Source of the DNA: Shewanella psychrotolerans
GTDB lineage: Bacteria > Pseudomonadota > Gammaproteobacteria > Enterobacterales > Shewanellaceae
Reading direction: 5' to 3'
DNA length: 64,000 nucleotides
Assembly: GCF_019457595.1 (NCBI RefSeq)
Contig: NZ_CP080419.1
Coordinates: forward strand, 992,001-1,056,000
How positions within the stretch are numbered: the stretch's first letter is position 1; each line of letters starts with the position of its first letter. The notes under the pieces were generated by a model. That model searched no databases and was not told the DNA's origin. It saw nothing but the letters and a program-made list of their open reading frames with translations. This document shows positions 18,284 through 27,762 of the stretch, one piece after another. A program made the translations under genes and the position numbers.

Positions 18284-19789
18284 ATGAACCCTAATAATTA
18301 CCATGTTGCCCAGACGTTGAGAAACGATCTCTATATCTTCAGAATTTTGCTCGCTCAAGCGCCGATTTTGTTTATTAGTGGTTGGGTGGGATCTGAGCTC
18401 ACTTTGCTGGCGAGTATGAGTGCCGTTATCATTCTAGTGGTGACCTCATTGGCCTATCACCTGCTAAAAGGTAGCCATTTATTTGGGATTGTTGCAGCTG
18501 TGATTATGATGACTGTCTCAGCAGCCTTGATACAGACCCAAATGGGGATGATAGAGATGCATTTTCATATCTTTGCATCGATGGCTGTATTTTTGATCTA
18601 TCAGCGTTGGCAGCCCTTATTAACCGCGTTGCTGACGGTGGCGGCTCATCATCTGTTATTTACAGCAATTCAGCTGCAGCAGGGCAGCTTTATGGATATG
18701 CCGATAATGATTTTCGCTGGTGAATGTAATTGGAACATCACATTTCTTCATGCGGTCTTTGCTGCGGCCGAAACGGGGATATTAATGTTATTGGCGTCGT
18801 TTATGCGTAAGGAGTCGTCGGCAAATCAGCGAATTGCGCAAGCAATTGAAACTATTTCACAGAATAAAGATCTCACTCTACGTCTAGGAGCTGATAGCAG
18901 TAGTGCGGAGGCTGCCTTTAATACTATGCTGGATCAACTGGCTCAACTTTTTGCAGATTATAGAGATATTGCCAAAGAGATGAATGCTACGGCGGATGAA
19001 TTGAAAGTGACTAGCGATAAAACTGTCCATGAAGTAGAGCATTATAATCAGCAAGCCAAGAGCATCACTTATACCACTCAAGATGTGATTGCTCGGATAA
19101 ACGAAGTTGTCGGCAATAGCCAATTGTCGGCCGAGCGAGCAAAGTCAGCGGCGCTAACAAGCACAGAAGATAGACATAGTGCACTAGATGTGATGAAAGA
19201 TATGCGCTTATTAGAGGCGAATACTAATGAGATCCGAGGCTCATTAACTGAGCTCACATCTGATGTCACCGCGATCACTAATTTACTGCAAGGAATCCGT
19301 AGTATCTCAGAACAGACCAATTTATTAGCATTGAATGCGGCTATTGAAGCCGCTAGAGCGGGCGAGTCTGGACGTGGTTTTGCGGTGGTTGCCGATGAAG
19401 TGCGCGCATTAGCCCAAAGAACTAGTCATTCGACAGATGAGATCGCCACAGTGCTTGAGAGACTTAATGCCTCTATGGTCAAAACGGTTGAATCAATGGA
19501 TCTTGGGCAAAAGCGGACTCTAGAAAATGTTACCCATACGCAAAATATTGCCGACGGATTAGGTGTTCGCTCTGAGCAGATCTCAGAGGTCGCTCAACTA
19601 AGCGAAAGCGTAGCAACTGAAACTAAATCACAATCAAGTGTGTTAGAAAGTGTTGGTGCAGAGATCTTACAGAACGCAGAATCGATACAGCTCTTATCTG
19701 AGCAGGTTAAGACATTAGCCACCGCAGCGATTGCAATACAAGGTATTGCTAAAGAATACCAAACAAAAGCCGCAATTTATAAGGTTTAG
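18284..19789 (+). CDS. Methyl-accepting chemotaxis protein with a histidine-rich membrane sensor domain
   Basis: 501 residues. The first 175 residues form about six membrane helices with no large periplasmic loop and carry [20 protein letters not shown] and [12 protein letters not shown], so four histidines lie in or near the membrane. A HAMP-like linker and coiled coil follow, then the signalling hairpin with [20 protein letters not shown] and [17 protein letters not shown]. The histidine pattern resembles integral-membrane sensor domains also seen on cyclases; heme, metal or redox sensing is inferred. It lies 10 bp after the SCO gene and is probably co-transcribed with it. Confidence 0.85.
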   Translation: MNPNNYHVAQTLRNDLYIFRILLAQAPILFISGWVGSELTLLASMSAVIILVVTSLAYHLLKGSHLFGIVAAVIMMTVSAALIQTQMGMIEMHFHIFASMAVFLIYQRWQPLLTALLTVAAHHLLFTAIQLQQGSFMDMPIMIFAGECNWNITFLHAVFAAAETGILMLLASFMRKESSANQRIAQAIETISQNKDLTLRLGADSSSAEAAFNTMLDQLAQLFADYRDIAKEMNATADELKVTSDKTVHEVEHYNQQAKSITYTTQDVIARINEVVGNSQLSAERAKSAALTSTEDRHSALDVMKDMRLLEANTNEIRGSLTELTSDVTAITNLLQGIRSISEQTNLLALNAAIEAARAGESGRGFAVVADEVRALAQRTSHSTDEIATVLERLNASMVKTVESMDLGQKRTLENVTHTQNIADGLGVRSEQISEVAQLSESVATETKSQSSVLESVGAEILQNAESIQLLSEQVKTLATAAIAIQGIAKEYQTKAAIYKV

Positions 19790-19934
19790 CTGATGCTAAT
19801 GTCATCATTATCGAAATACTGAGTGATAATGATGTCTTTCGATTCAACTATTTGGGTTGAAAGTATGAGTCCACTAATCCGCTCTGCAAAAGTGGGTAGC
19901 AAGTCCTGTATCAACTAAGCTGAGTGCCAATAGA

Positions 19935-21575
19935 TCACTCTTCATCATATTCTTTTAGTTTTCGATAAAGGGTGGCTAAGCTCATGCCTAGTTTTTTGGC
20001 TGTCAGTGCTTTGTTGTTATTTAGCGTCTCTAATACTGAAATAATGTAGTCTTTCTCGATACGATTTAATGGTTTAATGCCATTGTTGACTGACGGTTTA
20101 GTGATGTTTTGATGAAACTCTTCTGGCAGATCTTCTGGCATCACTTGAGGACCATCGCTTAATACAACTGCTCGTTCTATGGTATTGGCTAATTGACGAA
20201 TATTTCCGGGCCAATCGTAATTGAGCAGAAGATCGGCGGTTTTATAGTTAAAACCTGTAATGTTTCGGTTCAACTTTTTATTAAAGTCCGCTAAGAAATA
20301 ACGCGCTAAAGGTAGTATATCTTCACCACGATTTCTTAATGGTGGAATGGTGAGTTTTATCACGTTAAGGCGGTAATAGAGATCTTGTCTAAACTCACCG
20401 GACTCTACCGCGGCTTCTAAATCCTTATTTGTGGCCGATATAATTCGAACATCAACATCTTTGATGCAGTTATCACCCACACGGCGGATCTGTTTCTCCT
20501 GAATAACACGCAGTAATTTAGTTTGCATCGTTGGGGACAGCTCTCCCACTTCATCGAGAAATAACGTGCCACCATTTGCGCTCTCAATCAGTCCGACTTT
20601 GTGATTGTCAGCACCAGTAAAAGCCCCTTTGACATGGCCAAATAGCTCACTGTCTAACAATGTCTCAGTGATTGCGCCACAGTTTATTGCAAGTAACGGT
20701 TTATCACTTAAATCCGAATGTTGATGAATAAACTCTACTAGCTTTTCTTTACCAACACCGCTCTCGCCAGTAATTAAAATCGAGGTGGGTACCTTGGCGA
20801 CGGTCATTGCCATATCAATGAGTTTCTGCATCGGGTAGCTATTGTTGATTGGGTAGCCACAACGGACATAATTAGCTTTCACGCTTAAATCTAGATTTTG
20901 ACTAAAATTGCGCGGAAAGTACTCTTCTACTTTCAAGATATCGTGGACTTCAGCTTGAACTGTGTCGATATTAATACCATTAAAATAGGGCAGGTAAGGA
21001 TCAATTTCTTCGTTCCACTGTTCAATATATTTACCAATTAGGTGGCAATGACAATCTCCCTTAGCTTGGCATTCTGACTCGATAAAATAGACTGTACGTT
21101 GCTCGATATGGGAGACATAACCGCTAGCAAACCCTACCTGCTCCCAGCATGTGACATTTTCTGACAGTCCGTTTAAGCGAAGTTGTTGCTCGGCCTCATA
21201 TGAGCCAATGAAGTAGGTCTCAACTAGGGGAGCGTCAGATATACCATCGGTTCGATGACTGCTGAGGACTTCGCCAAAACCAAACATTGAACAGATCATC
21301 GGTCCTAGGACGCCTTCGCGAGCTTCATCCCATACTTCAGGCATCTGGCGTTTTATCTGTTCCGCGAGTAGCCAGCCTCTTATAAACCCTGAGCGTGTAA
21401 TCGTGGTACGCGTCATTTCGTAGCCAAAAGTCGCTAGTAACTCTTTTCTTAACAGACCATGTGAAACCATATCTGTTAGATAGGTTCTTCTGCCAAGAAA
21501 GCTCATGGTACCTCCATGAGGTTTAAAGGAGAGGAGTTCGCGAAGATCTAATTGTGATGTTTTCATTAAAACCAT
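19935..21575 (-). CDS. Sigma-54-dependent activator with XylR-N and V4R sensor domains
   Basis: 546 residues in the XylR/DmpR arrangement. An N-terminal XylR_N domain (about 10-110) and a V4R domain with the cysteine cluster ESECQAKGDCHCHL (about 170-185) sense a small, often aromatic, ligand. The AAA+ domain has Walker A GESGVGKEKL, the sigma-54 contact loop GAFTGADNH and Walker B GGTLFLDEVGEL. A Fis-type helix-turn-helix (ALTAKKLGMSLATLYRKLKE) ends the protein. It is the last gene after the flavoprotein, porin and cytochrome on the same strand and probably drives the sigma-54 promoter at 25033-25048. Confidence 0.9.
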   Translation of the reverse strand: MVLMKTSQLDLRELLSFKPHGGTMSFLGRRTYLTDMVSHGLLRKELLATFGYEMTRTTITRSGFIRGWLLAEQIKRQMPEVWDEAREGVLGPMICSMFGFGEVLSSHRTDGISDAPLVETYFIGSYEAEQQLRLNGLSENVTCWEQVGFASGYVSHIEQRTVYFIESECQAKGDCHCHLIGKYIEQWNEEIDPYLPYFNGINIDTVQAEVHDILKVEEYFPRNFSQNLDLSVKANYVRCGYPINNSYPMQKLIDMAMTVAKVPTSILITGESGVGKEKLVEFIHQHSDLSDKPLLAINCGAITETLLDSELFGHVKGAFTGADNHKVGLIESANGGTLFLDEVGELSPTMQTKLLRVIQEKQIRRVGDNCIKDVDVRIISATNKDLEAAVESGEFRQDLYYRLNVIKLTIPPLRNRGEDILPLARYFLADFNKKLNRNITGFNYKTADLLLNYDWPGNIRQLANTIERAVVLSDGPQVMPEDLPEEFHQNITKPSVNNGIKPLNRIEKDYIISVLETLNNNKALTAKKLGMSLATLYRKLKEYDEE

Positions 21576-21749
21576 AAATTTAACAAGGGTGACGTTAAGT
21601 TAACATTATATATTTTATGTTTCAGTGATGGTCTTCTTAGTTATATAAGATAGTTGAAAAGTAGCTTAAAGACATAAATAAAATGACGCTTTAATAAAAA
21701 TTTAAAGCGTCATTTTAATATTAACGACAGAGTTTAAAACGCTAATAAA

Positions 21750-22085
21750 TTAAGGCACTTTAAAATCAAATTCGTGGCAATTATTACAGTAGTTTTCTGA
21801 TGCTTCATGTTCGGCATGACAGTTTTCACACTCAAGACTTGTTCCGTAGTGAGGGGAGTCGTGCTTATCTGGTGCGCCATGGTAGTCTTCTTTTTGTTTG
21901 GGAAGTTCATGGCAAGTAAGGCATTGATCTATTTCGACCGCTTCAAAAGGTTTAGTCGTATGACAACTTTTGCATGTTAAACCTGCATCTTTATGGTGAG
22001 ATTTAACTTTGTTCATTGCAAACGCTTGTGAAGAGCATGCTAAGAAGGCAAGTAATAGAATTGCTAGACTTTTTATGTTCATCAT
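21750..22085 (-). CDS. Periplasmic tetraheme cytochrome c
   Basis: A 111-residue exported cytochrome. Although the frame is open from 22142, the ATG pair at 22080-22085 follows TTGGATAAAT and starts the signal peptide MMNIKSLAILLLAFLACSSQ with cleavage after QAFA. Four CxxCH heme sites are visible (CKSCH, CLTCH, CENCH, CNNCH), with extra histidines as likely sixth ligands. The size and spacing fit the small tetraheme/flavocytochrome c heme domain of Shewanella. It lies between the porin and the regulator and is the natural electron donor to the Tat flavoprotein encoded upstream. Confidence 0.88.
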   Translation of the reverse strand: MMNIKSLAILLLAFLACSSQAFAMNKVKSHHKDAGLTCKSCHTTKPFEAVEIDQCLTCHELPKQKEDYHGAPDKHDSPHYGTSLECENCHAEHEASENYCNNCHEFDFKVP

Positions 22086-22142
22086 ATTTATCCAATTATG
22101 AGAAAATGCAACCATGCAGGTGATTGCATTTTCTCTATTCAT

Positions 22143-23333
22143 CTAGAAGGTGTACTTGAGATAGGTTTGGAAACGAGTCATATCGCCCTCTCGTGTTCCC
22201 ATGTTTTCAACTTCCCCAGATCTCACCCCGATTGCATATTCAACATCCGAGGTAATATTCCAGAACAGGTTGGTATGCCAAGAGAAGGCCGTTTTGTTGG
22301 CATGTTCCGTCAAAATGCCATTTTCGAATCCGTCTTCATCTTGCTCGGAATAGCCCGCTCCCACAGCTAAACGTAAGTCCTTCTTAAGTGAGAATATAAC
22401 CCCACCATTGATACTGCTGAATTTTAGCGTATCGATGTCGCCTAGATTATCGATCCCTGCTCCAGCATTAAAGCCTAGGCCGGCATAGCGACCAATACCG
22501 TCGCCATACATAAGACCCAATACGGCTTTATGGCCATCGCCAAATTTTAGACTGCTGTTTAGCGCTAACCCGTAGCCAAAAGTATCATTTCCATCAAGCT
22601 CGAAGCGACGCACGACGGCACGTGGTGACACGGTAACGTGTTTATTGGCATAAAAATATTTAGCCACAATATCTGGCATTAAATCTTCACTAGAAGACCC
22701 AGCATTTACCTGAGTAAAAGGCCCCGCCTTTGTTAAACCTAATGTTGGGTTTTCAAAGCTCACAGAGGCATATTGACCCTTAGCTATATTGTATTGGTAA
22801 CGCACTTGAGGTTGACGCACAAAGCTACTACCGGGATCGCTGGCAAAATCGAGTGAAGGCATTGAGCCTGCGAAATCCATGAAATTGGTCCACGTTTGCC
22901 CAGCTAAAAGGGAGTGGGCACCATTTTCCATTTTAAAATAAGCGTGGCGGATACGAAATCCGTGGCTGTTAGACCAAGTCGGTCCGTCATTATCGATGTC
23001 GGCGAAAAAATCGCCTTCAAAATGTGATGTTAACTTACCATAATCAGTCGCAGTGCTAGACTTTAGGAATATTCGGCTTTCCCTTGCCGTCATTCTAAAA
23101 TCACTTGATTCTGCATTAGGTGAGCCATCAATTGGGGTTGAATAAACGCTATATAGATCTCCGTTGTATGGCGCGTTTATTGTGCCGTCTGAATCAAAAA
23201 TTCCGGTTAGTTTTATATAACCGCCAACGGTGAGATCAGTATCGCTAACATTAAAGTCATAGGCTAGTGCAGGTGCTGCTGAAGCCAAAAGAGCTGAACA
23301 GATAGCGATACGCAATTTTGTGTTCTTTAACAT
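22143..23333 (-). CDS. DcaP-like outer-membrane porin
   Basis: A 396-residue beta-barrel protein. The ATG at 23331-23333 follows GAGGGGATAAAA and starts the signal peptide MLKNTKLRIAICSALLASAA. The mature protein opens with the DcaP-type FNVSDTDLTVGGYIKLTGIF, and later has AGQTWTNFMDFAGSMPSLDF and DPGSSFVRQPQVRYQY. It ends in Phe, as expected for an outer-membrane barrel. DcaP porins take up dicarboxylic or aromatic acids. Here it would admit the acceptor substrate for the periplasmic reductase in the same operon. Confidence 0.85.
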   Translation of the reverse strand: MLKNTKLRIAICSALLASAAPALAYDFNVSDTDLTVGGYIKLTGIFDSDGTINAPYNGDLYSVYSTPIDGSPNAESSDFRMTARESRIFLKSSTATDYGKLTSHFEGDFFADIDNDGPTWSNSHGFRIRHAYFKMENGAHSLLAGQTWTNFMDFAGSMPSLDFASDPGSSFVRQPQVRYQYNIAKGQYASVSFENPTLGLTKAGPFTQVNAGSSSEDLMPDIVAKYFYANKHVTVSPRAVVRRFELDGNDTFGYGLALNSSLKFGDGHKAVLGLMYGDGIGRYAGLGFNAGAGIDNLGDIDTLKFSSINGGVIFSLKKDLRLAVGAGYSEQDEDGFENGILTEHANKTAFSWHTNLFWNITSDVEYAIGVRSGEVENMGTREGDMTRFQTYLKYTF

Positions 23334-23390
23334 TTTTATCCCCTCGAACAATATCAAATAGCGGCCAGATCATCTGGCCGTGAGCGCTTG

Positions 23391-24923
23391 CTATGCATTG
23401 GCCGCCATTTTTCCTGCAATGCGTCCAAATACGATGCAGTCAGGAATAGCAACAGTACCTAAGCGACAAGCACCGTGGGTACCGCCAGTCGATTCGCCAC
23501 ATGCATATAAACCAGGGATCGTTTCTCGAGTGGCGACATTGATAACTTGAGCTTGAGTATCGATTTCTACACCGCCCATAGTGTGGTGAGCTTTAGGCCA
23601 TAAACGTACGGCATAGAAAGGCGCCTTAAGAATGGCCTTTTGTTTCATTGAGAAAGGTTTACCAAATTCAGGATCATTTTTTTGAGCGACATAGCTGTTG
23701 TAGCGCTCGATTTGAGCCTGCAGTGTTTTCGCTGACATTTTGTAATGTGCGGCGAGTGCATCTAACGTATCGAAGGTATGAACAACTTCGCGTTTGAGCA
23801 GTTTTGGCATAACGTGCATAGATGCTGTAACACCAACAGAGTCACAAATGGCGACAGCCACATTGCCCGTTTTGATGATGGCATCTGCGCGAACTTTACG
23901 ATCGGCGAGCTCATTGACGAAACGCTCGCTGGTTTCTGGGTTGATCATCACCCCATGAGTGAAGGCTGAGTAGGCGGCAAAGATGGGAGCTAAGCCAAAG
24001 CCTTTTTCATCTGGAGACGCCCAAGGACCAAGCTGGATCCATGATAGTTGTACAGGGTTAGCTCCCACACGGACCATCTCTTTTAAGCATTCGGAAGTCG
24101 CGCCACTGTGGTTAGTCGTTGCCAGCTCTTCAGTGAGTCTTGGATCTTGAGTCGAGCGATAAAGTACATCGGCCGCAAAGCCACCAGAGGCCATCACGAC
24201 TCCCTTCTTAGCTTTAATAAAATGAGTCGCGGTAGCATTTTCTTTACCTGGCTTAAACTTAGTCACCACTTCTAGACCGACAACACGCCCTTCGTTATCG
24301 CTAATTAAGCGTTTAACATAGACTTTTTTATTCAGGGGAATATCAAGCTCTTTACACTTAGCTAGCATAGGTTGGATGATACCCGAACCCGATTGGTTGT
24401 ATGTTGTATGAGTTCTAGGTATTGAGTGACCGCCAAACTGCGCCAATTTGTCTTTCCATTTCACCCCTAGATAATCTCTGCACCATTCAAAAGCTTCATT
24501 GGAGCGTTCGGCTACCATGCGTGCTTGCTTAGGATAATTAAGTCCAAGACCTGCTTTATACATATCCCCTAGCATCGCCTCAACAGAATCGGTGACACCA
24601 TTGGCCTTTTGAATATCGCTACCCACAACGGCCATACCGCCGCCATTAATTGTTGAATTACCGCCTGGAACGGGCATTTTCTCTAAGATAACCACCGATG
24701 CTTTGGCATTTTTTGCTTCGATAGCTGCCGATAGCCCAGCAAAGCCACTACCTACAACGACGACATCATAGGTTTCATCCCATTGTTCTGGCATCGTGCT
24801 GCAAGTCGGTGCTGTTTTTGCTGAGGCAAACCCTGACAGTGCGAGTCCGGCTGTTGCCGTTGTGATGCTAGTCGCTTTTAAAAAGTTACGTCTAGATAGA
24901 TTAGTCTTAGTATCTTTGCTCAT
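23391..24923 (-). CDS. Tat-exported FAD reductase of the flavocytochrome c/UrdA family, without a heme domain
   Basis: 510 residues from the ATG at 24921-24923. A twin-arginine signal (NLSRRNFLKATSITTATAGL) is followed by an FAD domain (YDVVVVGSGFAGLSAAIEA, PVPGGNSTINGGG). Catalytic-site residues typical of fumarate reductase relatives are visible: HHTMGGVEID, the Arg region ERFVNELADRKVRAD, and a modified C-terminal GGTHGACRLGTVAIPDCIVF where relatives have GANRLGGNA. The heme domain found in Fcc3 or UrdA is missing, and a separate tetraheme cytochrome is encoded two genes downstream. It probably reduces an unsaturated organic acid such as a cinnamate or acrylate type compound; the substrate is not known. 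Confidence 0.87.
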   Translation of the reverse strand: MSKDTKTNLSRRNFLKATSITTATAGLALSGFASAKTAPTCSTMPEQWDETYDVVVVGSGFAGLSAAIEAKNAKASVVILEKMPVPGGNSTINGGGMAVVGSDIQKANGVTDSVEAMLGDMYKAGLGLNYPKQARMVAERSNEAFEWCRDYLGVKWKDKLAQFGGHSIPRTHTTYNQSGSGIIQPMLAKCKELDIPLNKKVYVKRLISDNEGRVVGLEVVTKFKPGKENATATHFIKAKKGVVMASGGFAADVLYRSTQDPRLTEELATTNHSGATSECLKEMVRVGANPVQLSWIQLGPWASPDEKGFGLAPIFAAYSAFTHGVMINPETSERFVNELADRKVRADAIIKTGNVAVAICDSVGVTASMHVMPKLLKREVVHTFDTLDALAAHYKMSAKTLQAQIERYNSYVAQKNDPEFGKPFSMKQKAILKAPFYAVRLWPKAHHTMGGVEIDTQAQVINVATRETIPGLYACGESTGGTHGACRLGTVAIPDCIVFGRIAGKMAANA

Positions 24924-25032
24924 TATCATTACCCTTATTTTCAATGTCATTTAAACAGGGTTGCCTGATTAAAAAAAAGGCAAACTGCTTATTTTCATTT
25001 TTATTACTGAGAAATATATGCAAAAGGATAAG

Positions 25033-25048
25033 AGCACAGAGCGTGCCA
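25033..25048 (-). promoter_or_regulatory. Sigma-54 promoter for the flavoprotein operon
   Basis: On the minus strand the sequence reads TGGCACGCTCTGTGCT, one mismatch from TGGCACGNNNNTTGCW, with the -24 GG and -12 GC intact. It lies about 110 bp upstream of the flavoprotein start, and the operon encodes a sigma-54 activator. Confidence 0.8.
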
Positions 25049-25312
25049 GCTATTTTATTATTGTTTAACTGTTGGTTTAAAAGGTGTTTTTATTTGTGTA
25101 TTCTATTGATGTGATCTGTGTCTCTGCATTGTTGGGAATAAGTTTCTCAGATTGAAGTATAGTGAGAATTGCTTATTTAAGACCGAGGTCACTTATTAGT
25201 GTGGTCATCTTTAAATTTAATATTTAGTTTATTTTTCATCCTGCTTTAAAGCTTGTTTTTTATTTTTATCTAATAGGTAAATCTGATGCTTGGTTATTTT
25301 ATATTAAGTCAA

Positions 25313-25330
25313 ATGTTATATGTATAACAT
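25313..25330. promoter_or_regulatory. Palindrome ATGTTATA-TG-TATAACAT, candidate activator site
   Basis: Perfect 8-bp arms around a 2-base centre, with a partial extra copy (ATGTGTTAT) just after. It is about 265 bp upstream of the sigma-54 promoter, a plausible enhancer distance, and 112 bp before the Hcp-like gene on the other strand. Confidence 0.5.
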
Positions 25331-25441
25331 ATGTGTTATTTCTTCACTTTATATCATCACCCAGATTTTATATGTTCATTCAGTAAGCTCATTGCATTCG
25401 TCTATACTTTGGTTTTTATGATTGATCATTAGGTAATCGCT

Positions 25442-25915
25442 ATGAGTCAAAGATTAAAAATAATATTAACCTTGGCTGCAATGGGAATGGCTTCCACTGC
25501 ATCGGCAAAGGTTGATGGCCCAACAATGCTGACATTGGATGAAATTGGTGTCTCAGAGGTGTTAGCCTGGTCTTGGGGAGCTTCTCAGTCTGGTTCGCTT
25601 CATACTGGCGGTGGTGGCGGTGCGGGAAAAGCCAATTTTCAAGATATTTCACTGACCCGTTATACCGATTCTCTATCGGCAGCCATTTTACGCGCGGTTG
25701 CTACTGGCGAAATATTGCCAAATGTAGATATGAAGCGCGAAGGGCTGCGGATCCGTATGCAGCAAGTTATGGTGACATCCTACAGTGTGGGTGGTATGAG
25801 TGATAAAAAGGCGCTGCAAACAGAGAACATCACGCTCAATTTTTCCAGAGTGACCTATGAAGTCGATGACAGTCCTGCATACTGCTTCGATATTGCGTTA
25901 AATAGTCCTTGTTAA
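25442..25915 (+). CDS. Exported Hcp-fold protein (type VI tube-protein family)
   Basis: 157 residues with a cleavable signal peptide (LKIILTLAAMGMASTASA). The mature part fits the Hcp family: IGVSEVLAWSWGASQSG, a glycine-rich loop TGGGGGAGKANFQ, DISLTRYTDSLSAAILRAV and the ending NITLNFSRVTYEV. True type VI Hcp proteins lack a Sec signal, and no other type VI gene is present. This is therefore probably one of the secreted Hcp-like proteins of unknown function. Two cysteines (YCFDIALNSPC) near the end could form a disulfide, consistent with export. Confidence 0.7.
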   Translation: MSQRLKIILTLAAMGMASTASAKVDGPTMLTLDEIGVSEVLAWSWGASQSGSLHTGGGGGAGKANFQDISLTRYTDSLSAAILRAVATGEILPNVDMKREGLRIRMQQVMVTSYSVGGMSDKKALQTENITLNFSRVTYEVDDSPAYCFDIALNSPC

Positions 25916-25989
25916 ATTTATAAGTCGACAGTATCTATCTGCACGATCTCTATAGGCACGCAGTAACTATCCAGTACCTTATTCTTGGT

Positions 25990-26021
25990 GGCACACAGGC
26001 ACACAGGCACACAGGCACACA
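25990..26021 (+). repeat. Tandem repeat, 4 x GGCACACA
   Basis: Four exact copies of an 8-base unit lie between the Hcp-like gene stop and its terminator. A unit length of 8 could vary by slippage; no coding effect is expected here. Confidence 0.9.
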
Positions 26022-26024
26022 GAT

Positions 26025-26066
26025 AAGGCCTTACATCACTTTAAAAAGTGATGTAAGGCCTTTTTT
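26025..26066. terminator. Strong terminator
   Basis: An 18-bp perfect stem, AAGGCCTTACATCACTTT and its complement, with a 2-base loop and a following T6. It ends the Hcp-like transcription unit. Confidence 0.92.
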
Positions 26067-26308
26067 ACGGCGATTTTACTTACCAGAATTCGCTACTGTT
26101 ACTATCTTATACTGATTGGTATAAGGTGAGTTTGTACGTTCATCGATTCTATCCAAAGCGGTAGATGCTGAGTGTTAAATTAGTTTTGCAGATAGAAATC
26201 TAGCGCCTTCTCTGTGTTGTCACGTTTTTATCCCTCTGTATTTGCTAAAATCTTTTGCTTGGCATTCTTCCGATATTTCTCATTGCTTATCATTTATTCG
26301 AGGGCATC

Positions 26309-27565
26309 ATGCAGGTAGCTCCCATTGAGCGTGTAAAAAGCGCTTTTGTTGCAGGGATTTGGGCGACACTCGTTAGTATTTCTATAGGTTTTGGTTTTAA
26401 AATTTGGCTAGCGCAGTGGGTGATAAAAAGCGATTTGGCGCTCTATCACACTGTGGTCGATATTATTTCCATGTCATTGATCCTGATGACAGGTTTTCGC
26501 TCATCTATGGTGGTGAGTTATTCGCAAACTCAAAACGATAAAGATATCACCAATATTTTTCGTTATACCCTGATCGCAATGGTGTTGCTAACGTGGGGAA
26601 TAGTGCTTCCCTATATCAAACATAAATTACATCTCGATGTGGCCTATTTTCATTTAGTGGGCATTATTTTAGGGATGGGGCTTAAGGTCTATTTTGCCAA
26701 TCAGATAGCGATGTACCGCATGTACAACATCTCAAATAGGGTAACTTGGATGGAACCGTTAGGACAGGTCATTGCCTTTGGTGTTGCTTTTTATCTGTTG
26801 GATCAAACGGCTATCGCATCACTATTCTATAGCTTAATGTTGTCTTCATTAGCGGTCGCCGCGTACATGTTTATTAATCGTCGCAAGCTTATTGCCACAA
26901 CGCCTTTAGCCTCGGTCAATATGACCCCCAGCCTTAAGAGCTTTGTGCAAAAAAGTATTACTTCCGCGCTTGAGGCGGGCGCAGGGTTGTTGATGATCTA
27001 CATTACGGTGCTGTTAACTATCGGCCATTTTAGTGTGGATGAACTGGGTGACTTCCAAGTGGTTGTTCGGCCGGTTATCGCCTATTTGACCCTACTGTTT
27101 GTATTCCCTATTTATCGCTTTGTTTTGCCAGAATTAGCGGTGTGTGTGCGTGGCAAACAGTTTGAGCAAGTGCGTTTAATAAAGCGTTGGGTATATAAAA
27201 TTGCGATTATTGTGTCATTGAGTTTCTTTATGACCATGCTGCTTGCCGGGCAGCAACTGGTTGGTTGGGTGTTTCCCGATACCTACGCTAAGGCCGCGCC
27301 AGTGTTAATGCATTTTTCACTATTTTTTGTATTTATGATGCTTAATGCGTATCAGCTCGCCTTTATCAAAGCCCATGGATTATTTTTACAAAGTTTAATC
27401 ATACGTCTTGGTGGCATATTGGCGCTCATCATCAGTTACTACCTCTATACTCGATTCACCGATAATGTGGTTGCCGTGGTGCTAGCCTTAGGTAGCGGCT
27501 ATATGTTGATGTTTATTATGTCTAGTTTTGTTGAGCGTAAAGTTGTGAAAAATAGCCAGATTTAG
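26309..27565 (+). CDS. Polysaccharide flippase-like membrane protein
   Basis: A 418-residue protein with about 12 membrane helices, resembling the oligosaccharide flippase/MATE-like branch of MurJ-Wzx proteins. The frame opens at 26255, but the ATG at 26309 follows GAGGGCATC and starts the conserved part (MQVAPIERVKSAFVAG). Helical pairs such as VDIISMSLILMTGFRSSMVV and VVRPVIAYLTLLFVFPIYRF are visible. There are no glycosyltransferase genes around it, so its cargo cannot be inferred. Family call moderate. Confidence 0.6.
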   Translation: MQVAPIERVKSAFVAGIWATLVSISIGFGFKIWLAQWVIKSDLALYHTVVDIISMSLILMTGFRSSMVVSYSQTQNDKDITNIFRYTLIAMVLLTWGIVLPYIKHKLHLDVAYFHLVGIILGMGLKVYFANQIAMYRMYNISNRVTWMEPLGQVIAFGVAFYLLDQTAIASLFYSLMLSSLAVAAYMFINRRKLIATTPLASVNMTPSLKSFVQKSITSALEAGAGLLMIYITVLLTIGHFSVDELGDFQVVVRPVIAYLTLLFVFPIYRFVLPELAVCVRGKQFEQVRLIKRWVYKIAIIVSLSFFMTMLLAGQQLVGWVFPDTYAKAAPVLMHFSLFFVFMMLNAYQLAFIKAHGLFLQSLIIRLGGILALIISYYLYTRFTDNVVAVVLALGSGYMLMFIMSSFVERKVVKNSQI

Positions 27566-27762
27566 CTGGTCTTCTCCATAGCATTTAATACGTTACTTTG
27601 TACTGCTCAGATACTTTGGAGGAGATATTGACGATGACTTTAGGATTAATCTAGGTGACTATTGCGCTATAGTTCATGCATAGATGAAAGAGATAGCTTC
27701 TATAAACTCAGCTTTTTAATCAGCCTGTTATACTCAAATAATAGATTGAGTATGAGGTGATG

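Noticed and set aside
24921..24935. Fur-like CATTATCATTACCC at the flavoprotein start
   Set aside because: It overlaps the start codons and ribosome site and lacks the second arm.
25990..26021. CRISPR-like short repeats
   Set aside because: Eight-base units in direct contact with no spacers; simply a tandem repeat. No CRISPR array or cas gene is present in the window.
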